The notes under the pieces were generated by a model. That model was given only the letters and a program-made list of their open reading frames with translations, was not told the origin of the DNA and made no database searches. A stretch of 64,000 nucleotides of DNA. Source: Salinicola salarius. GTDB taxonomy: Bacteria > Pseudomonadota > Gammaproteobacteria > Pseudomonadales > Halomonadaceae. The DNA is taken from positions 79,945-143,944 of the forward strand of contig NZ_PZJT01000011.1 of assembly GCF_003206135.1 (NCBI RefSeq), read 5' to 3'. Positions 1-9,096 of the stretch are shown here, piece after piece (the first letter of the stretch is position 1; the number at the start of each line of letters is the position of its first letter). A program made the position numbers and the translations under genes.

Positions 1-2
1 GC

Positions 3-2099
3 CGCGTCGGCGAACCCCCTGTGGGGGAAGCCAGCGCTGCCAGCCTGAGCGCCCTGCTCAACCTGGGGCTGGCTCGGGGGGATCGGGTCCGGATCATGGC
101 GCGAGGGGCGAGCGCGCAGGCCGCTGTCGAGGCGGCGGTGGCGCTGCTCGAAACACCCGAAGCCGCCGGTGATGGTGGCCAGAATGAGCCGCTTCAGGCA
201 CGGCCTGGCGGGCAGCAACGGGCACCACAGGCAGCCGCCATCGAGTCTGCGCCTGGCGTTCTGACCGGTCTGGCGGCGAGCGCCGGCCTGGTAGTGGGGC
301 CGCTGGTTCGCTACACGGTCGCGCTACCGCATGTGCCTGACAAAGGGGAGAACCCCGAGCGGGAGCGCCAGGTGCTGTCGCAGGCCGTGGCCGATGCCGA
401 CGCCTCGCTGGCTCGAGCGATGGAAGGCGCCCGGGCGCGGGGCCGGGAAGACGAGACGGAAATCTTCGAAGCCCACCGCGCCTGGCTGGACGATCCCGAT
501 CTGCGCGCAGCGGCCGAGGCGGAAATCGCCAGCGGGCACAGCGCCGGGCGGGCCTGGTTCTTGGCGCTGGAGCGCGAGATCCAACGTCTGCAGACCGGCG
601 ATAATCCCTTGCTGGCGGCGCGGGCCGACGATCTGCGCGACCTGCAGCGCCGGGTCATGCAGCCTCTCGCGACCGAGGCGGCGACAACCGTTTCGGGAAT
701 CGACGGCGCGATCCTGACGGCACGGGAGCTCACGCCCTCGCAGTTCGTCGAGGTGGCGGATCGGATTGCCGGACTGTGTCTGGCAGCCGGCGGTTTGACC
801 TCCCACGTCTCGATTCTGGCGCGAGCGCGGGGTCTGCCATGCCTGGTGGCAATGGGCGAGGCGCTGCTGGAAGCGGACAGTGACAAGGCCTGCCTGGATG
901 TCCGTCGCGACAGACATCATGGCGTGCTCGAGCTCGCGCCCGACGAAAGCCGCCTGGCGGCGGTCGACGCCGAACTGGCCGGTCAGCGGCGGCAGGCGTC
1001 AGCGGAGCGCGCGGCTGCCTTCGACCCGGTATCGACCCGAGACGGGCGGCGCCTTCATGTCGCGGCGAATATCGCCTCCCCCATGGAAGCGCGGGAAGCT
1101 GCCGGGGCGGGCGCCGATGGCGTCGGGCTGATGCGCAGCGAATTCCTGTTTCTGGAGCGGCAGGCTGCGCCCACGCTGGCCGAGCAGCAGGCCGAGTATC
1201 GCGCCGCCGTCGAGGCGATGGGTGGCAAACCGGTCGTCGTGCGTCTGCTGGATATCGGCGCCGACAAGCAGCTTCCCTATCTCCCGCTATCGGCGACGCC
1301 CAACCCGGCGCTGGGCGAGCGGGGCGTCAGACTCTGGCAGACACATCCCGATCTCTTCGAGACTCAGCTCGACGCGCTGCTCGAAGCGGGGCGCGGCCTG
1401 CCGCTTTGCGAAGATGGACTGCCGACGCTGCGGCTGATGGTGCCGATGGTGGCCGATGTCGGCGAATTGCGCTGGGTGCGGGAACGACTCGTATCACGAG
1501 CGACGGAGCTGGGCATCGAGCGGCTGCCGGCGCTGGGGGCGATGATCGAGGTGCCGACCGCGGCACTGTGTGCGGCCAGTCTGGCTCGCGAAGCCGATTT
1601 TCTCTCCATCGGTACCAACGACCTGACTCAGTACGCCCTGGCCATGGATCGCGAGGTCGCGTCGCTGGCGCTGCGCAACGATGTGCTCCATCCCGGGGTG
1701 TTGCGACTCATCGCGCTGTGTCTCGAAGGAGCGGCGGGTCAATGCCCGGTCGCTGTCTGTGGCGCGGCGGCGGGGGACCCGCTGGCGGGAGCCTTGCTCG
1801 CGGCGATGGGCGTCGACGAGCTTTCCGTCGAACCCGGGCGTATCGCCGCGGTCAAGGCCGCGCTGCGTCGGCTGCACGCCGGCGCCCTGGCCAGCCGGCT
1901 CCCCTCGCTGTTGGCGCTGGAAGATGGCGCCGCCGTGAGACAGGCGCTGGGCGACCTGCCGAAAGCGATGCTCGACGCGGACGACGACGTACCAGACGAC
2001 GGCACCCAGGGTATCGACGGCGTGTCCTCGAGCGTCGGCGAGGTCAAGTCCGGCATCGGCAGCGCGACAGCAAGAGATAACACGACAACAAGAGATTGA
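3..2099 (+). CDS. nagF: PTS phosphocarrier HPr-EI fusion (phosphoenolpyruvate-protein phosphotransferase), 5' end outside window
   Basis: This cytoplasmic protein takes phosphate from PEP onto Enzyme I, then HPr, and passes it to the sugar transporter encoded next. The frame is open to the window edge, and the first residues resemble the C-terminal half of HPr (SLSALLNLGLARGDRV), so the start and probably an EIIA domain lie upstream. The EI part shows the phospho-histidine motif GGLTSHVSILARARG (His near 804-806), the PEP-binding segment LMRSEFLFLER, and the C-terminal barrel with IGTNDLTQY and the catalytic Cys in VAVCGAAAGDP (1758-1760). A transporter of the GlcNAc type begins 10 bp after the stop, with GAGGAG as its ribosome binding site, so the two form an operon. 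The symbol is by analogy with Pseudomonas nagF; a FruB-like protein is less likely given the partner. Confidence 0.85.
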   Translation, partial: RVGEPPVGEASAASLSALLNLGLARGDRVRIMARGASAQAAVEAAVALLETPEAAGDGGQNEPLQARPGGQQRAPQAAAIESAPGVLTGLAASAGLVVGPLVRYTVALPHVPDKGENPERERQVLSQAVADADASLARAMEGARARGREDETEIFEAHRAWLDDPDLRAAAEAEIASGHSAGRAWFLALEREIQRLQTGDNPLLAARADDLRDLQRRVMQPLATEAATTVSGIDGAILTARELTPSQFVEVADRIAGLCLAAGGLTSHVSILARARGLPCLVAMGEALLEADSDKACLDVRRDRHHGVLELAPDESRLAAVDAELAGQRRQASAERAAAFDPVSTRDGRRLHVAANIASPMEAREAAGAGADGVGLMRSEFLFLERQAAPTLAEQQAEYRAAVEAMGGKPVVVRLLDIGADKQLPYLPLSATPNPALGERGVRLWQTHPDLFETQLDALLEAGRGLPLCEDGLPTLRLMVPMVADVGELRWVRERLVSRATELGIERLPALGAMIEVPTAALCAASLAREADFLSIGTNDLTQYALAMDREVASLALRNDVLHPGVLRLIALCLEGAAGQCPVAVCGAAAGDPLAGALLAAMGVDELSVEPGRIAAVKAALRRLHAGALASRLPSLLALEDGAAVRQALGDLPKAMLDADDDVPDDGTQGIDGVSSSVGEVKSGIGSATARDNTTTRD

Positions 2100-2109
2100 G
2101 GAGCGCGTC

Positions 2110-3792
2110 ATGACCACGACCTTCGGTTCCCGGCTCATGGCCGGTCTGCAGAAACTCGGGCGCTCGCTGATGCTGCCCATCGCGGTATTGCCGGTGGCGG
2201 GTTTGCTGCTGCGCCTGGGCCAGCCGGATCTGCTCGATATCGCCTTCATCGCCAATGCCGGCAATGCGATCTTTTCCAACCTGGCGCTGATCTTCGCTAT
2301 CGGCGTGGCGGTCGGCTTTGCCGACGACGACAACGGTGCCGCCGGGCTGGCGGGGGTGATCGGCTATCTGGTGCTCAACGCGGTACTGGAAACGCTGAAT
2401 CCCGATATCAACATGGGGGTGCTCTCGGGCATCATCATCGGCAGCGTGGCCGGGTTGCTCTACAACCGTTACAAGGCGATCAAGCTACCGGACTACCTGG
2501 CGTTCTTCGGCGGGCGGCGCTTCATTCCCATCGTCACCGGGCTTTCGGCGGTGGTGCTCGGCGGCATCTTCGGCCTGGTCTGGCCACCGGTCCAGCAGGG
2601 CATCGATCAACTGGGGCAATGGCTGATCGACGCCGGCGACCTGGGGCTGTTCGTCTACGGCGTGCTCAACCGCATCCTGATCGTCACCGGGCTGCATCAC
2701 GTGCTCAACAGCTTCGTGTGGTTCGTGTTCGGCAGCTTCGACGGCGCCACCGGCGATCTCAACCGCTTCTTTGCCGGTGACCCGACTGCGGGGAGCTTCA
2801 TGGCGGGCTTCTTCCCGGTGATGATGTTCGGCCTGCCCGCGGCGGCGCTGGCGATGTATCACGCTGCGCCGCGATCGCGTCGCGCCCAGGTCGGCGGCTT
2901 GTTGCTGTCGCTGGCGCTGACCGCTTTCCTGACTGGCGTCACCGAGCCGATCGAATTCTCGTTCATGTTCCTGGCGCCTGCGCTGTATGCGATGCATGCG
3001 GTTCTCACCGGCATCTCGATGGCGCTGATGAACATGCTCGGCGTCAAGCTGGGCTTCACCTTCTCCGCCGGGGCCTTCGACTACGCGCTCTCCTACGGCT
3101 TGTCGACCAACGGCTGGATGATGATTCCGGTGGGGCTCTGCTACTTCGTGCTCTACTACGGCATCTTCCGTTGGGCCATCGTGCGCTTCGATCTGCCTAC
3201 GCCGGGCCGCGAGCCGGAAACCGCTGGGGCTGCCGGTGCCCCGGTCGAGGCCGGCGAACGGGGCCCGGCGTTCGTGCGCGCCTTGGGCGGCGCGGCCAAT
3301 CTGACCAGCGTGGGGGCCTGTACGACGCGCCTGCGGCTGGTGCTGGCCGACGACAAGGCCATCGACGAGCCGGCCCTCAAGCAGCTCGGCGCGCGTGGCG
3401 TATTGCATCTGCGCGGTGGCGGGCTTCAGGTGATCCTGGGGCCGATCGCCGATGGTGTCGCCGACGAGATCCGTGCGGCGATGCGGGATCACGGCAAGAC
3501 GCCGGATGTACCGACGGCGTTGGAGAGCGACACGGCACTGGACGATGCCGAGCTGGATGCGGATTCGCGACAAGCGTGGCTGGCGGCGTTGGGCGGCGCG
3601 GAGAATATTCGCACCGTCGCGGCCGTGGCAACGACCCGGCTGCGGGTGGAACTGGGGGATTGCGAACGCATCGATGAATCTGCGCTCCTGGCGCTGGGAA
3701 CTGCCGGCATGCAGAAAATCGGTCACGGCGTTCTGCATCTGGTGATGGGCCGGCAGGCCCGCGCGGTGGCCAATAGTCTCGAGGCCAGATGA
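2110..3792 (+). CDS. nagE: PTS N-acetylglucosamine/glucose-type transporter EIICB with a second EIIB-like domain
   Basis: Inner-membrane sugar permease that imports and phosphorylates a hexose, probably N-acetylglucosamine. Residues 1-365 are a polytopic EIIC domain of the glucose superfamily, with LHHVLNSFVWF and the conserved GVTEPIEFSFMF segment. A canonical EIIB domain follows, with the phosphorylated Cys in VGACTTRLRL (about residue 404). A linker then leads to a second EIIB-like copy, AAVATTRLRVEL, where the Cys position is Ala (about residue 507). The second copy therefore cannot carry phosphate in the usual way and may be structural or regulatory. No EIIA domain is visible here, so it is probably in the upstream fusion. 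Glucose as substrate cannot be excluded. Confidence 0.88.
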   Translation: MTTTFGSRLMAGLQKLGRSLMLPIAVLPVAGLLLRLGQPDLLDIAFIANAGNAIFSNLALIFAIGVAVGFADDDNGAAGLAGVIGYLVLNAVLETLNPDINMGVLSGIIIGSVAGLLYNRYKAIKLPDYLAFFGGRRFIPIVTGLSAVVLGGIFGLVWPPVQQGIDQLGQWLIDAGDLGLFVYGVLNRILIVTGLHHVLNSFVWFVFGSFDGATGDLNRFFAGDPTAGSFMAGFFPVMMFGLPAAALAMYHAAPRSRRAQVGGLLLSLALTAFLTGVTEPIEFSFMFLAPALYAMHAVLTGISMALMNMLGVKLGFTFSAGAFDYALSYGLSTNGWMMIPVGLCYFVLYYGIFRWAIVRFDLPTPGREPETAGAAGAPVEAGERGPAFVRALGGAANLTSVGACTTRLRLVLADDKAIDEPALKQLGARGVLHLRGGGLQVILGPIADGVADEIRAAMRDHGKTPDVPTALESDTALDDAELDADSRQAWLAALGGAENIRTVAAVATTRLRVELGDCERIDESALLALGTAGMQKIGHGVLHLVMGRQARAVANSLEAR

Positions 3793-3995
3793 CAGACCGG
3801 AGTCGAGGGCTGCGATTCTGGGAGAGTGTAGAGAGCGGGAGAGAAGGAGAGTGAGAGAGCAGCGGGAGAGCGTACGGCGGCCAGCGGGCAATTGACGCCC
3901 GCCGGCCGGCCGTCGACACTGAATGCCCCGAGTTCGAAAACCGTGGCTGACATTTGGCCGCTGAAGTTCGACGCCGTCCATTCAAGGAAGACTCC
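3793..3995. other. intergenic region with GA-rich purine tract
   Basis: No gene is seen between nagE and the HAD phosphatase. Positions about 3829-3877 are almost entirely purine on the + strand, made of repeated GAGAG-type motifs. A GC-rich, partly self-complementary stretch (around 3896-3916) could end nagE transcription. The AAGGAAG ribosome binding site of the next gene is at 3984-3990. Confidence 0.5.
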
Positions 3996-4796
3996 ATGGC
4001 CCAGCATCTGATCGCCAGCGATCTCGATAATACCCTGTTGAATGCCGAGCATCGCGTCGACGCCTTGACGCGAGACACCCTGCGGGCGTTGTCGGCGCAG
4101 GGGCATGTGATCGCGTTGGCCTCAGGGCGGCACTATCACGATATCGCGGCGATTCGACGACAGCTGGAGATCCCGGCCTGGATCATCAGCAGCAACGGCG
4201 CCCACGTTCACGATGCCGACGATCGGCTCGTCAACGAAACGCTGGTGCCGACCGAGCTGGTTCAGGCACTGGTGGCGCTGCCGCGTCCGGAGACGGTGCG
4301 GCTCAATCTCTACACCCATGACCGCTGGCTGATCGACGCCGAAGCGCCGGAACTGTTGCCGCTTCATGCGATGACAGGGTTCACCTATCAGGTCGACGAC
4401 ATGCGCGACCTGAAAGATGAACACGTCGGCAAGGTACTTTACATCGGCGAGCCGGCACTGCTCGAACCGCTGGAGCGCACCCTGCGGGAGGCGTACGGGG
4501 AAGCGCTGCATATCACCTACTCGGCGGCCAATTCACTGGAGGTCATGCATCGGGGCGTGAACAAGGCGACCGCGCTGAGTCGCGCGCTCAAGGCGCTCGA
4601 TCTTCCCATCGAGCGGGCGCTGGCGTTCGGCGACAACTTCAACGACGTCGAAATGCTGACGCTGGTGGGCAATGCCTATGTCGTCTCCAACGCCCATCCC
4701 GAGGTCATCGATCAACTGCCACGGGCCAAGAGGATTGGTGCGCATCACGAATCTGCGGTGGCCCACACGCTGCGAGCGTTCTTTTCGCTCGATTGA
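3996..4796 (+). CDS. Cof-type HAD-IIB phosphatase, YigL-like
   Basis: A 266-residue cytoplasmic sugar- or cofactor-phosphate phosphatase of the HAD-IIB (Cof) subfamily. It shows motif I DLDNTLLN with the nucleophile Asp, motif II SSNGAHVHD, a conserved Lys before the cap exit (NKATALSRAL) and the acidic motif IV FGDNFNDVEML. The start was placed at the ATG at 3996 because AAGGAAG lies five bases upstream and the HAD core begins at once. Spacing and motifs, such as SGRHYHDI and NSLEVMHRGVNKATAL, resemble E. coli YigL, a phosphatase active on pyridoxal phosphate and sugar phosphates. Lying downstream of a PTS operon it may handle a sugar phosphate, but that is inference from position. It converges with ycjF. 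Confidence 0.82.
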   Translation: MAQHLIASDLDNTLLNAEHRVDALTRDTLRALSAQGHVIALASGRHYHDIAAIRRQLEIPAWIISSNGAHVHDADDRLVNETLVPTELVQALVALPRPETVRLNLYTHDRWLIDAEAPELLPLHAMTGFTYQVDDMRDLKDEHVGKVLYIGEPALLEPLERTLREAYGEALHITYSAANSLEVMHRGVNKATALSRALKALDLPIERALAFGDNFNDVEMLTLVGNAYVVSNAHPEVIDQLPRAKRIGAHHESAVAHTLRAFFSLD

Positions 4797-4855
4797 TGTC
4801 ACGGTGTCGCTTCACCGCTCTCGATCGATGCGGCGGCTGACTTCCGTTCGCCGAG

Positions 4856-5890
4856 TCAACCCTTCCCCGCAGTGTCATCCAGCCGGCGCAGTTGCTGCCA
4901 CACTTCACGCCGCAGGTCGGCGAGGCGCGGCTGTTCGCCGGACTCGAAGGCGATCGGCCGGGTAGTTCGCATGGCGCGCAGGCCCAGACGTGCCGTCAGC
5001 AGCCCGGCGCCCAGGCCCTGACCGGCGCGACTCGATAGCTTGGCTGCCAGGTTCATCGACAGCAGATCCATGCCGGCGTCGGTGATCATCTCGCTGGCAC
5101 CGGCGAAGGCCATGTTGCGCAGCACTTCCCTGAACAGCCTGAGGCGGCTGGCGTAGCCGAGCTGCAGCCCATAGAGCGCGGCGATGCGATCGAGCATGGC
5201 AATGTTGCGCCAGGCCATCAGCGACATGTCCACCAGGGTCAACGGGCTGACGGCGACCATGACGGCGGTTTCTCCCGACATTCGCGTCACCAGCCGCCGT
5301 GCCGCCTGGTCGCGCGGCGCGAGGATGTGGTATGCGATCAGTTCGCGGGTCTCGTGCGCCGTATGATGCGACTGGTGGGCGCGCAGGAAGGATTGCCAGT
5401 GCGGATGATCCCGGGAGAGCCCCATCTGGCGACGGAGCTCGTCGGCCAGCGTGGCGGGATCCGTACGGGCATTGTCGGTGTCGTCGATCCACTCGTCATC
5501 CAGCTGCTGCCGCAGGCGCGCATGCCGACGCAACTTGCGCAGCCGCCACACCTCGCCAGCGAGCGCCTTGGCAGCCAGCCCGACGGCAAGCAGGCCGAGC
5601 ATGCTCCAGGCGCCCGATAGCCAGTCGCCGCCGAGGGCCGAAGTATAGAGCGACTGCGCGGCCTCGATCGTGCCGAGCGCGAGCGTGCCGCCGAAGATGG
5701 CCAACAGCCCCCAGCGGCGCTTGCGCGGCGGTTCGATGGCGGCATCGAGCGCGGGCGAGTCGTCGTCCGCGGAGTAGGGATCGCTGGCCTGTGTGGGGGC
5801 GTAGATTTGCGCGCCGTTCAACGAGGCGTCGTCGGCAGGCCTCGGCGGTTCATCGAACGTGAAGCGCTGCCCGGGGCGGGGGTCGCTCAT
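4856..5890 (-). CDS. ycjF: YcjF family inner-membrane protein (TIGR01620/DUF697)
   Basis: A 344-residue membrane protein. An acidic, proline-rich cytoplasmic N-terminus (about residues 1-55) precedes two transmembrane segments (LLAIFGGTLALGTIEAA and WSMLGLLAVGLAAKALAG), then a basic helical region and the DUF697-like part with another hydrophobic stretch. Length and layout match YcjF (about 350 residues). Its ATG overlaps the stop of ycjX by four bases, so the two are translationally coupled. In E. coli ycjX-ycjF follow the psp operon and are linked to envelope stress; no psp genes are seen here. The molecular role is not established. Confidence 0.85.
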   Translation of the reverse strand: MSDPRPGQRFTFDEPPRPADDASLNGAQIYAPTQASDPYSADDDSPALDAAIEPPRKRRWGLLAIFGGTLALGTIEAAQSLYTSALGGDWLSGAWSMLGLLAVGLAAKALAGEVWRLRKLRRHARLRQQLDDEWIDDTDNARTDPATLADELRRQMGLSRDHPHWQSFLRAHQSHHTAHETRELIAYHILAPRDQAARRLVTRMSGETAVMVAVSPLTLVDMSLMAWRNIAMLDRIAALYGLQLGYASRLRLFREVLRNMAFAGASEMITDAGMDLLSMNLAAKLSSRAGQGLGAGLLTARLGLRAMRTTRPIAFESGEQPRLADLRREVWQQLRRLDDTAGKG

Positions 5891-7278
5891 CGCAGTTTAT
5901 CTCCCATCAGCCATTCCAGAGCCGCGTCCATGCGAATATGGGGTAGTGCGGCTGGCGTGAACGGTGGCGGCCGGAAGGCCGTGAAGGCAAATCCCTGGCG
6001 CTGCCAGAATTCTGGCTCCGGGAGCCGGGTCGGGACGTCGCCGGGATAGACCAGCAGCGGCTCGCCGTCGAGGCCATGTCCCCGCAGCGCCGGTTGACGT
6101 CTGCCGTCGCTTTCGACTTCGCGGGTCTCGGTGGCCCGAATCGAGGCCAGCGAGAAAGCCCGAACCGGGACATCGGCGTAGCGTAGATCCTTGATCGGCT
6201 CGGCCAGCAGTGATTCGAGCAGCGTGACCAGATTGGCATGCTGGTCCGGCGTGACGTGGTCCGCCTTGGTAGCGGCGATGGCGAGCCGGTCGATACGCGG
6301 CGAGAACAGCCGGTTCAGCAGGCTGCGTTTGCCGTAGTCGAAACTTCGCATCAAGGTCGTGAGCGCACGCGACAGATCCTCGAAGCGTTCGGGGCCGGCG
6401 TTGAGCGCGCCGAGTACGTCGACCAGCACGATCTGGCGGTCGAAGCGGCGGAAGTGCTCACGATAGAAAGGCTTGACCACATGCTGCTGATAGAAGCGAA
6501 ATCGCTTTTTCAGCGTCTGGTAAAGGCTGGAGGCGGGCAGGGCTTCCAGCGTCTGACGATCCTTCTCGGTGACGCCCGGCAGCGGGAAGAACTGCAGCAC
6601 CGGTGCGCCTTGCAAATCCCCGGGCAGCAGGAAGCGGCCCGGCTGCAGGTGAGAAAAGCCGGCTTCCCGGGCCTGGCGCAACGAGGCGGCGTAATGCTCG
6701 GCGAGCTCGGCCAGACGCGACTCGTCCACCGTCTCGTCGGCTGCATGGGTCGCAGCGGCGTCTTGCCAGGTCCTGGCGTAGCGTCGACGCTCCGGGCCCA
6801 TGCTTTCGAGCTGGGCCTGGCTCCAACTGAGGAAGTCATGCTCGAGCAACGGCAGGTCCAGCAGCCATTCGCCGGGGTAGTCGATCAGATCCAGCGTCAG
6901 CGTCGCCGTGTCACCCAGCAGGCCACGAGCGCGTCGTGTCTTGTAGCGCAGTTGCAGACGCAGCTCGCTGATACCACGAGTCGGCTCGGGCCAGTGGGGC
7001 GGTGTCGACTTGAGGGAGGCCATCGCTTCGTCGTAGGGGAAGCGCGGGATCCCGAGATCGGGCTGGGAGACACGCTGCGCACCGAGCAGGCGCTCTTCAC
7101 GGGCGGACTTGAGCAGGTCGAGACGGGCATCGATACCCGCATGGCGCAGCTGGTTGACCAGCGAGGTCAAAAACGCCGTCTTGCCGGCGCGGGAAAGCCC
7201 GGTCACCGCCAGGCGCAACTGGCGATCCCGGCTGCGATCGATCAGGTTCTGAAATTCATGAGTCAGTTGTCGGCGCAT
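5887..7278 (-). CDS. ycjX: YcjX family GTPase-like protein
   Basis: A 463-residue P-loop protein of the YcjX/DUF463 family, very close in motif order to E. coli YcjX. The Walker A GLSRAGKT is at residues 27-34, followed by the family signatures REERLLG, DLIDYPGEWLLDLP, FYREHFRRFDRQIVLVD and ATKADHVTPDQHANL, and it ends in GDKLR as the E. coli protein does. The start at 7278 (MRRQLTHEFQ) was preferred over a start 25 codons upstream because it matches the family N-terminus. It likely binds nucleotide and works with YcjF at the membrane under envelope stress. A hairpin terminator for the next gene separates it from the symporter. Confidence 0.87.
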   Translation of the reverse strand: MRRQLTHEFQNLIDRSRDRQLRLAVTGLSRAGKTAFLTSLVNQLRHAGIDARLDLLKSAREERLLGAQRVSQPDLGIPRFPYDEAMASLKSTPPHWPEPTRGISELRLQLRYKTRRARGLLGDTATLTLDLIDYPGEWLLDLPLLEHDFLSWSQAQLESMGPERRRYARTWQDAAATHAADETVDESRLAELAEHYAASLRQAREAGFSHLQPGRFLLPGDLQGAPVLQFFPLPGVTEKDRQTLEALPASSLYQTLKKRFRFYQQHVVKPFYREHFRRFDRQIVLVDVLGALNAGPERFEDLSRALTTLMRSFDYGKRSLLNRLFSPRIDRLAIAATKADHVTPDQHANLVTLLESLLAEPIKDLRYADVPVRAFSLASIRATETREVESDGRRQPALRGHGLDGEPLLVYPGDVPTRLPEPEFWQRQGFAFTAFRPPPFTPAALPHIRMDAALEWLMGDKLR

Positions 7279-7384
7279 CGCCTCGTTTCCGAAGAAAACC
7301 TGCCTGCATGGTAAACGATCTGAGCGGATATGCGGGCGTGGCGGCGAGGCCATGAAAGGATTTTGCCCTGAAAAGAGGCTGAAA

Positions 7385-7418
7385 CGACGACGCCTCGCAC
7401 GGTGGCGAGGCGTCGTCG
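7385..7418 (-). terminator. hairpin terminator of the sodium:solute symporter gene
   Basis: A perfect 14-bp inverted repeat (7385-7398 with 7405-7418, six-base loop) lies just after the symporter stop. On the minus strand a short T-run follows the stem, as in an intrinsic terminator. Confidence 0.8.
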
Positions 7419-7446
7419 GTGTTGTGCCGGGTATCTGTCGTCGCGA

Positions 7447-9042
7447 TCAGCCGGCAAAGGCGAAGTAGATCGCGAAGACCAGGACCAGCAGTACGATGCC
7501 CACCGGCACGGCACCTTTCCAGGGCGTCAGGTCGACGGCCTTGACGTCTTCATGGACCCAGGCTTCGCGGCGCGGCGCGATCTTGCCGATCAGCAGCATC
7601 ACGACGATGAGCAGCACGAAGACGCCGGCGACGAAGTGGTACTGATTGGTGATCTCGAGGATGCCGTTGAACGGCGGCACGAAGTAGCCCGCAGCGATCA
7701 GTATGATGCCCCCGACCAGGCCAAAGATGGCGGCCGACTCCGGCACTCGCTTGGTCAGCAGGCCAACGATCACCACCGCAAGGATCGGAATGAAATAGAT
7801 GGCGTTCATGGTCTGCAGGTAGTCGAACAGGCTGTCCTGGCCGGCCAGCAGCGGGGCGATGGCCATCGACGCGACGGCCATGATCCAGCCAAAGACCTTG
7901 CCGGAGTTGACGACTTGCTGCTCGCTGGCGTCCTTCTTGAGCACGCCCTTGTAGATACCCAGGCTGAAGAGCGTCGTGGTGCTGTTCAGCGCCGAATTGA
8001 ACGACGACAGGATGGCGCCGACCATGACGGCCGCGAAGAAGCCTGTCAGCCACGGTGGCAGCAGGTGGAAAACCAGGTAGCCGTAGGCTTGGTCGCCAGC
8101 GATGCCTTCATCGGCATAGAGCTGGTAGGCGATGATGCCCGGCAGCACCAGATAGAGTGGCCCGAGCAGCTTGAGGAAGCCGGTCAGCAGCACGCCTTTC
8201 TGACCCTCGGAAAGGCTCCTTGCCGCAAAGGTGCGCTGGATGATCTGCTGGTTGGTCGACCAGTAAAACAGGTTGATCAGGAAGACCCCGGTGAACAGTG
8301 TCGGCCAGGGCACTTGCTGGTCCGGGCGCCCTAGCGAGTTGAGACGCTCGGGCTGGGCCTCCTGGATTGCCTGCCAGCCGGCAGCGATGCCGTTGCCGTC
8401 TCCTACGGCATCGAGACCGAGATAGACGATGACGAACCCGCCGACCAGCAGCCCGATGGCGTTGATGCTGTCGGAAACCGCGACCGTGCGCAGCCCGCCG
8501 AACAGGGCATAGACAGCGCCGATGATGCCGACGCCCCAGACCGTCAGCCACAGCAGCGTCGTGCTGGAATCGATGCCTGTCAGTACTGGCAAGTCCAGCA
8601 TGCCCTGCAGGCCGACGGCGCCGGAGTAGAGGATGATCGGCAGCAGAATGACGGCGTAAGCGACCAGGAAGATGACGTTGCAGATCAATTGCGTCGTCGG
8701 GCCGAAGCGTTCCTGCAGCAGTTGCGGAACGGTGGCGATGCCGCTGCGCAGGAAACGCGGCAGGAAGAACAGCGCCAGCAATACCAGGGCGACGACGGCG
8801 ACGACCTCCCAGGCCATGACGCTCAGCCCGTCCGAGAAGGCCGAGCCGTTCAATCCGACCATCTGCTCCGTCGAGAGGTTGGTCATCAGCAGGGAGCCGG
8901 CGATCAGCGGGAAACTGAGACTGCGTCCTGCGAGAAAGTAGCCGCGCGTGTTACTGAGATCGTCACGGTGAGTGATGCGCCAGGTAATCAAGGCGACCAA
9001 CCCCGTGAAGAACAGAAACGAGATTAAAGTCCACGCATGCAT
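7447..9042 (-). CDS. sodium:solute symporter (SSS family), YidK/SglT-like
   Basis: A 531-residue polytopic inner-membrane protein with about 13-14 hydrophobic segments, which would use the sodium gradient to import an organic solute. The N-terminus has the SSS pattern: a first helix, then GYFLAGRSLSFPLIAGSLL, TNLSTEQMVGLNGSAF and FLPRFLRSGIATVPQLL. Further in are YALFGGLRTVAVSD and NQQIIQRTFAARS, both typical of sugar-type SSS transporters. It resembles E. coli YidK and Vibrio-type sugar symporters more than proline or pantothenate carriers. The ribosome binding site AAGGAT lies before the ATG. The substrate is unknown. Na+-coupled uptake fits a halophile. Confidence 0.85.
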   Translation of the reverse strand: MHAWTLISFLFFTGLVALITWRITHRDDLSNTRGYFLAGRSLSFPLIAGSLLMTNLSTEQMVGLNGSAFSDGLSVMAWEVVAVVALVLLALFFLPRFLRSGIATVPQLLQERFGPTTQLICNVIFLVAYAVILLPIILYSGAVGLQGMLDLPVLTGIDSSTTLLWLTVWGVGIIGAVYALFGGLRTVAVSDSINAIGLLVGGFVIVYLGLDAVGDGNGIAAGWQAIQEAQPERLNSLGRPDQQVPWPTLFTGVFLINLFYWSTNQQIIQRTFAARSLSEGQKGVLLTGFLKLLGPLYLVLPGIIAYQLYADEGIAGDQAYGYLVFHLLPPWLTGFFAAVMVGAILSSFNSALNSTTTLFSLGIYKGVLKKDASEQQVVNSGKVFGWIMAVASMAIAPLLAGQDSLFDYLQTMNAIYFIPILAVVIVGLLTKRVPESAAIFGLVGGIILIAAGYFVPPFNGILEITNQYHFVAGVFVLLIVVMLLIGKIAPRREAWVHEDVKAVDLTPWKGAVPVGIVLLVLVFAIYFAFAG

Positions 9043-9079
9043 AGGGGTATCCTTGTTGAATGCATCCCGAGGGTCGCAC

Positions 9080-9096
9080 CAACGTAATTAACGTTG
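9080..9096. promoter_or_regulatory. 17-bp palindrome upstream of the symporter
   Basis: CAACGT and ACGTTG arms flank an AATTA centre, about 40 bp before the symporter start. It could be a regulator operator in the promoter region. No regulator gene is adjacent, so this is a weak candidate. Confidence 0.3.

Noticed and set aside
3..400. Apparent N-terminal truncation of the PTS phosphotransferase.
   Set aside because: The frame is open to the first bases and resembles HPr from the edge, so the gene is cut by the window rather than broken.
1750..1780. CGAAAGDP instead of the more familiar CGELAGDP around the catalytic Cys of Enzyme I.
   Set aside because: Variation after Cys-Gly occurs in multi-domain PTS proteins; the Cys and the Gly-Asp-Pro are retained, so loss of function is not indicated.
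2485..3981. A 498-codon minus-strand frame antisense to nagE.
   Set aside because: It lies opposite EIIC and both EIIB domains and is rich in Arg, His and Gln, typical of a shadow frame.
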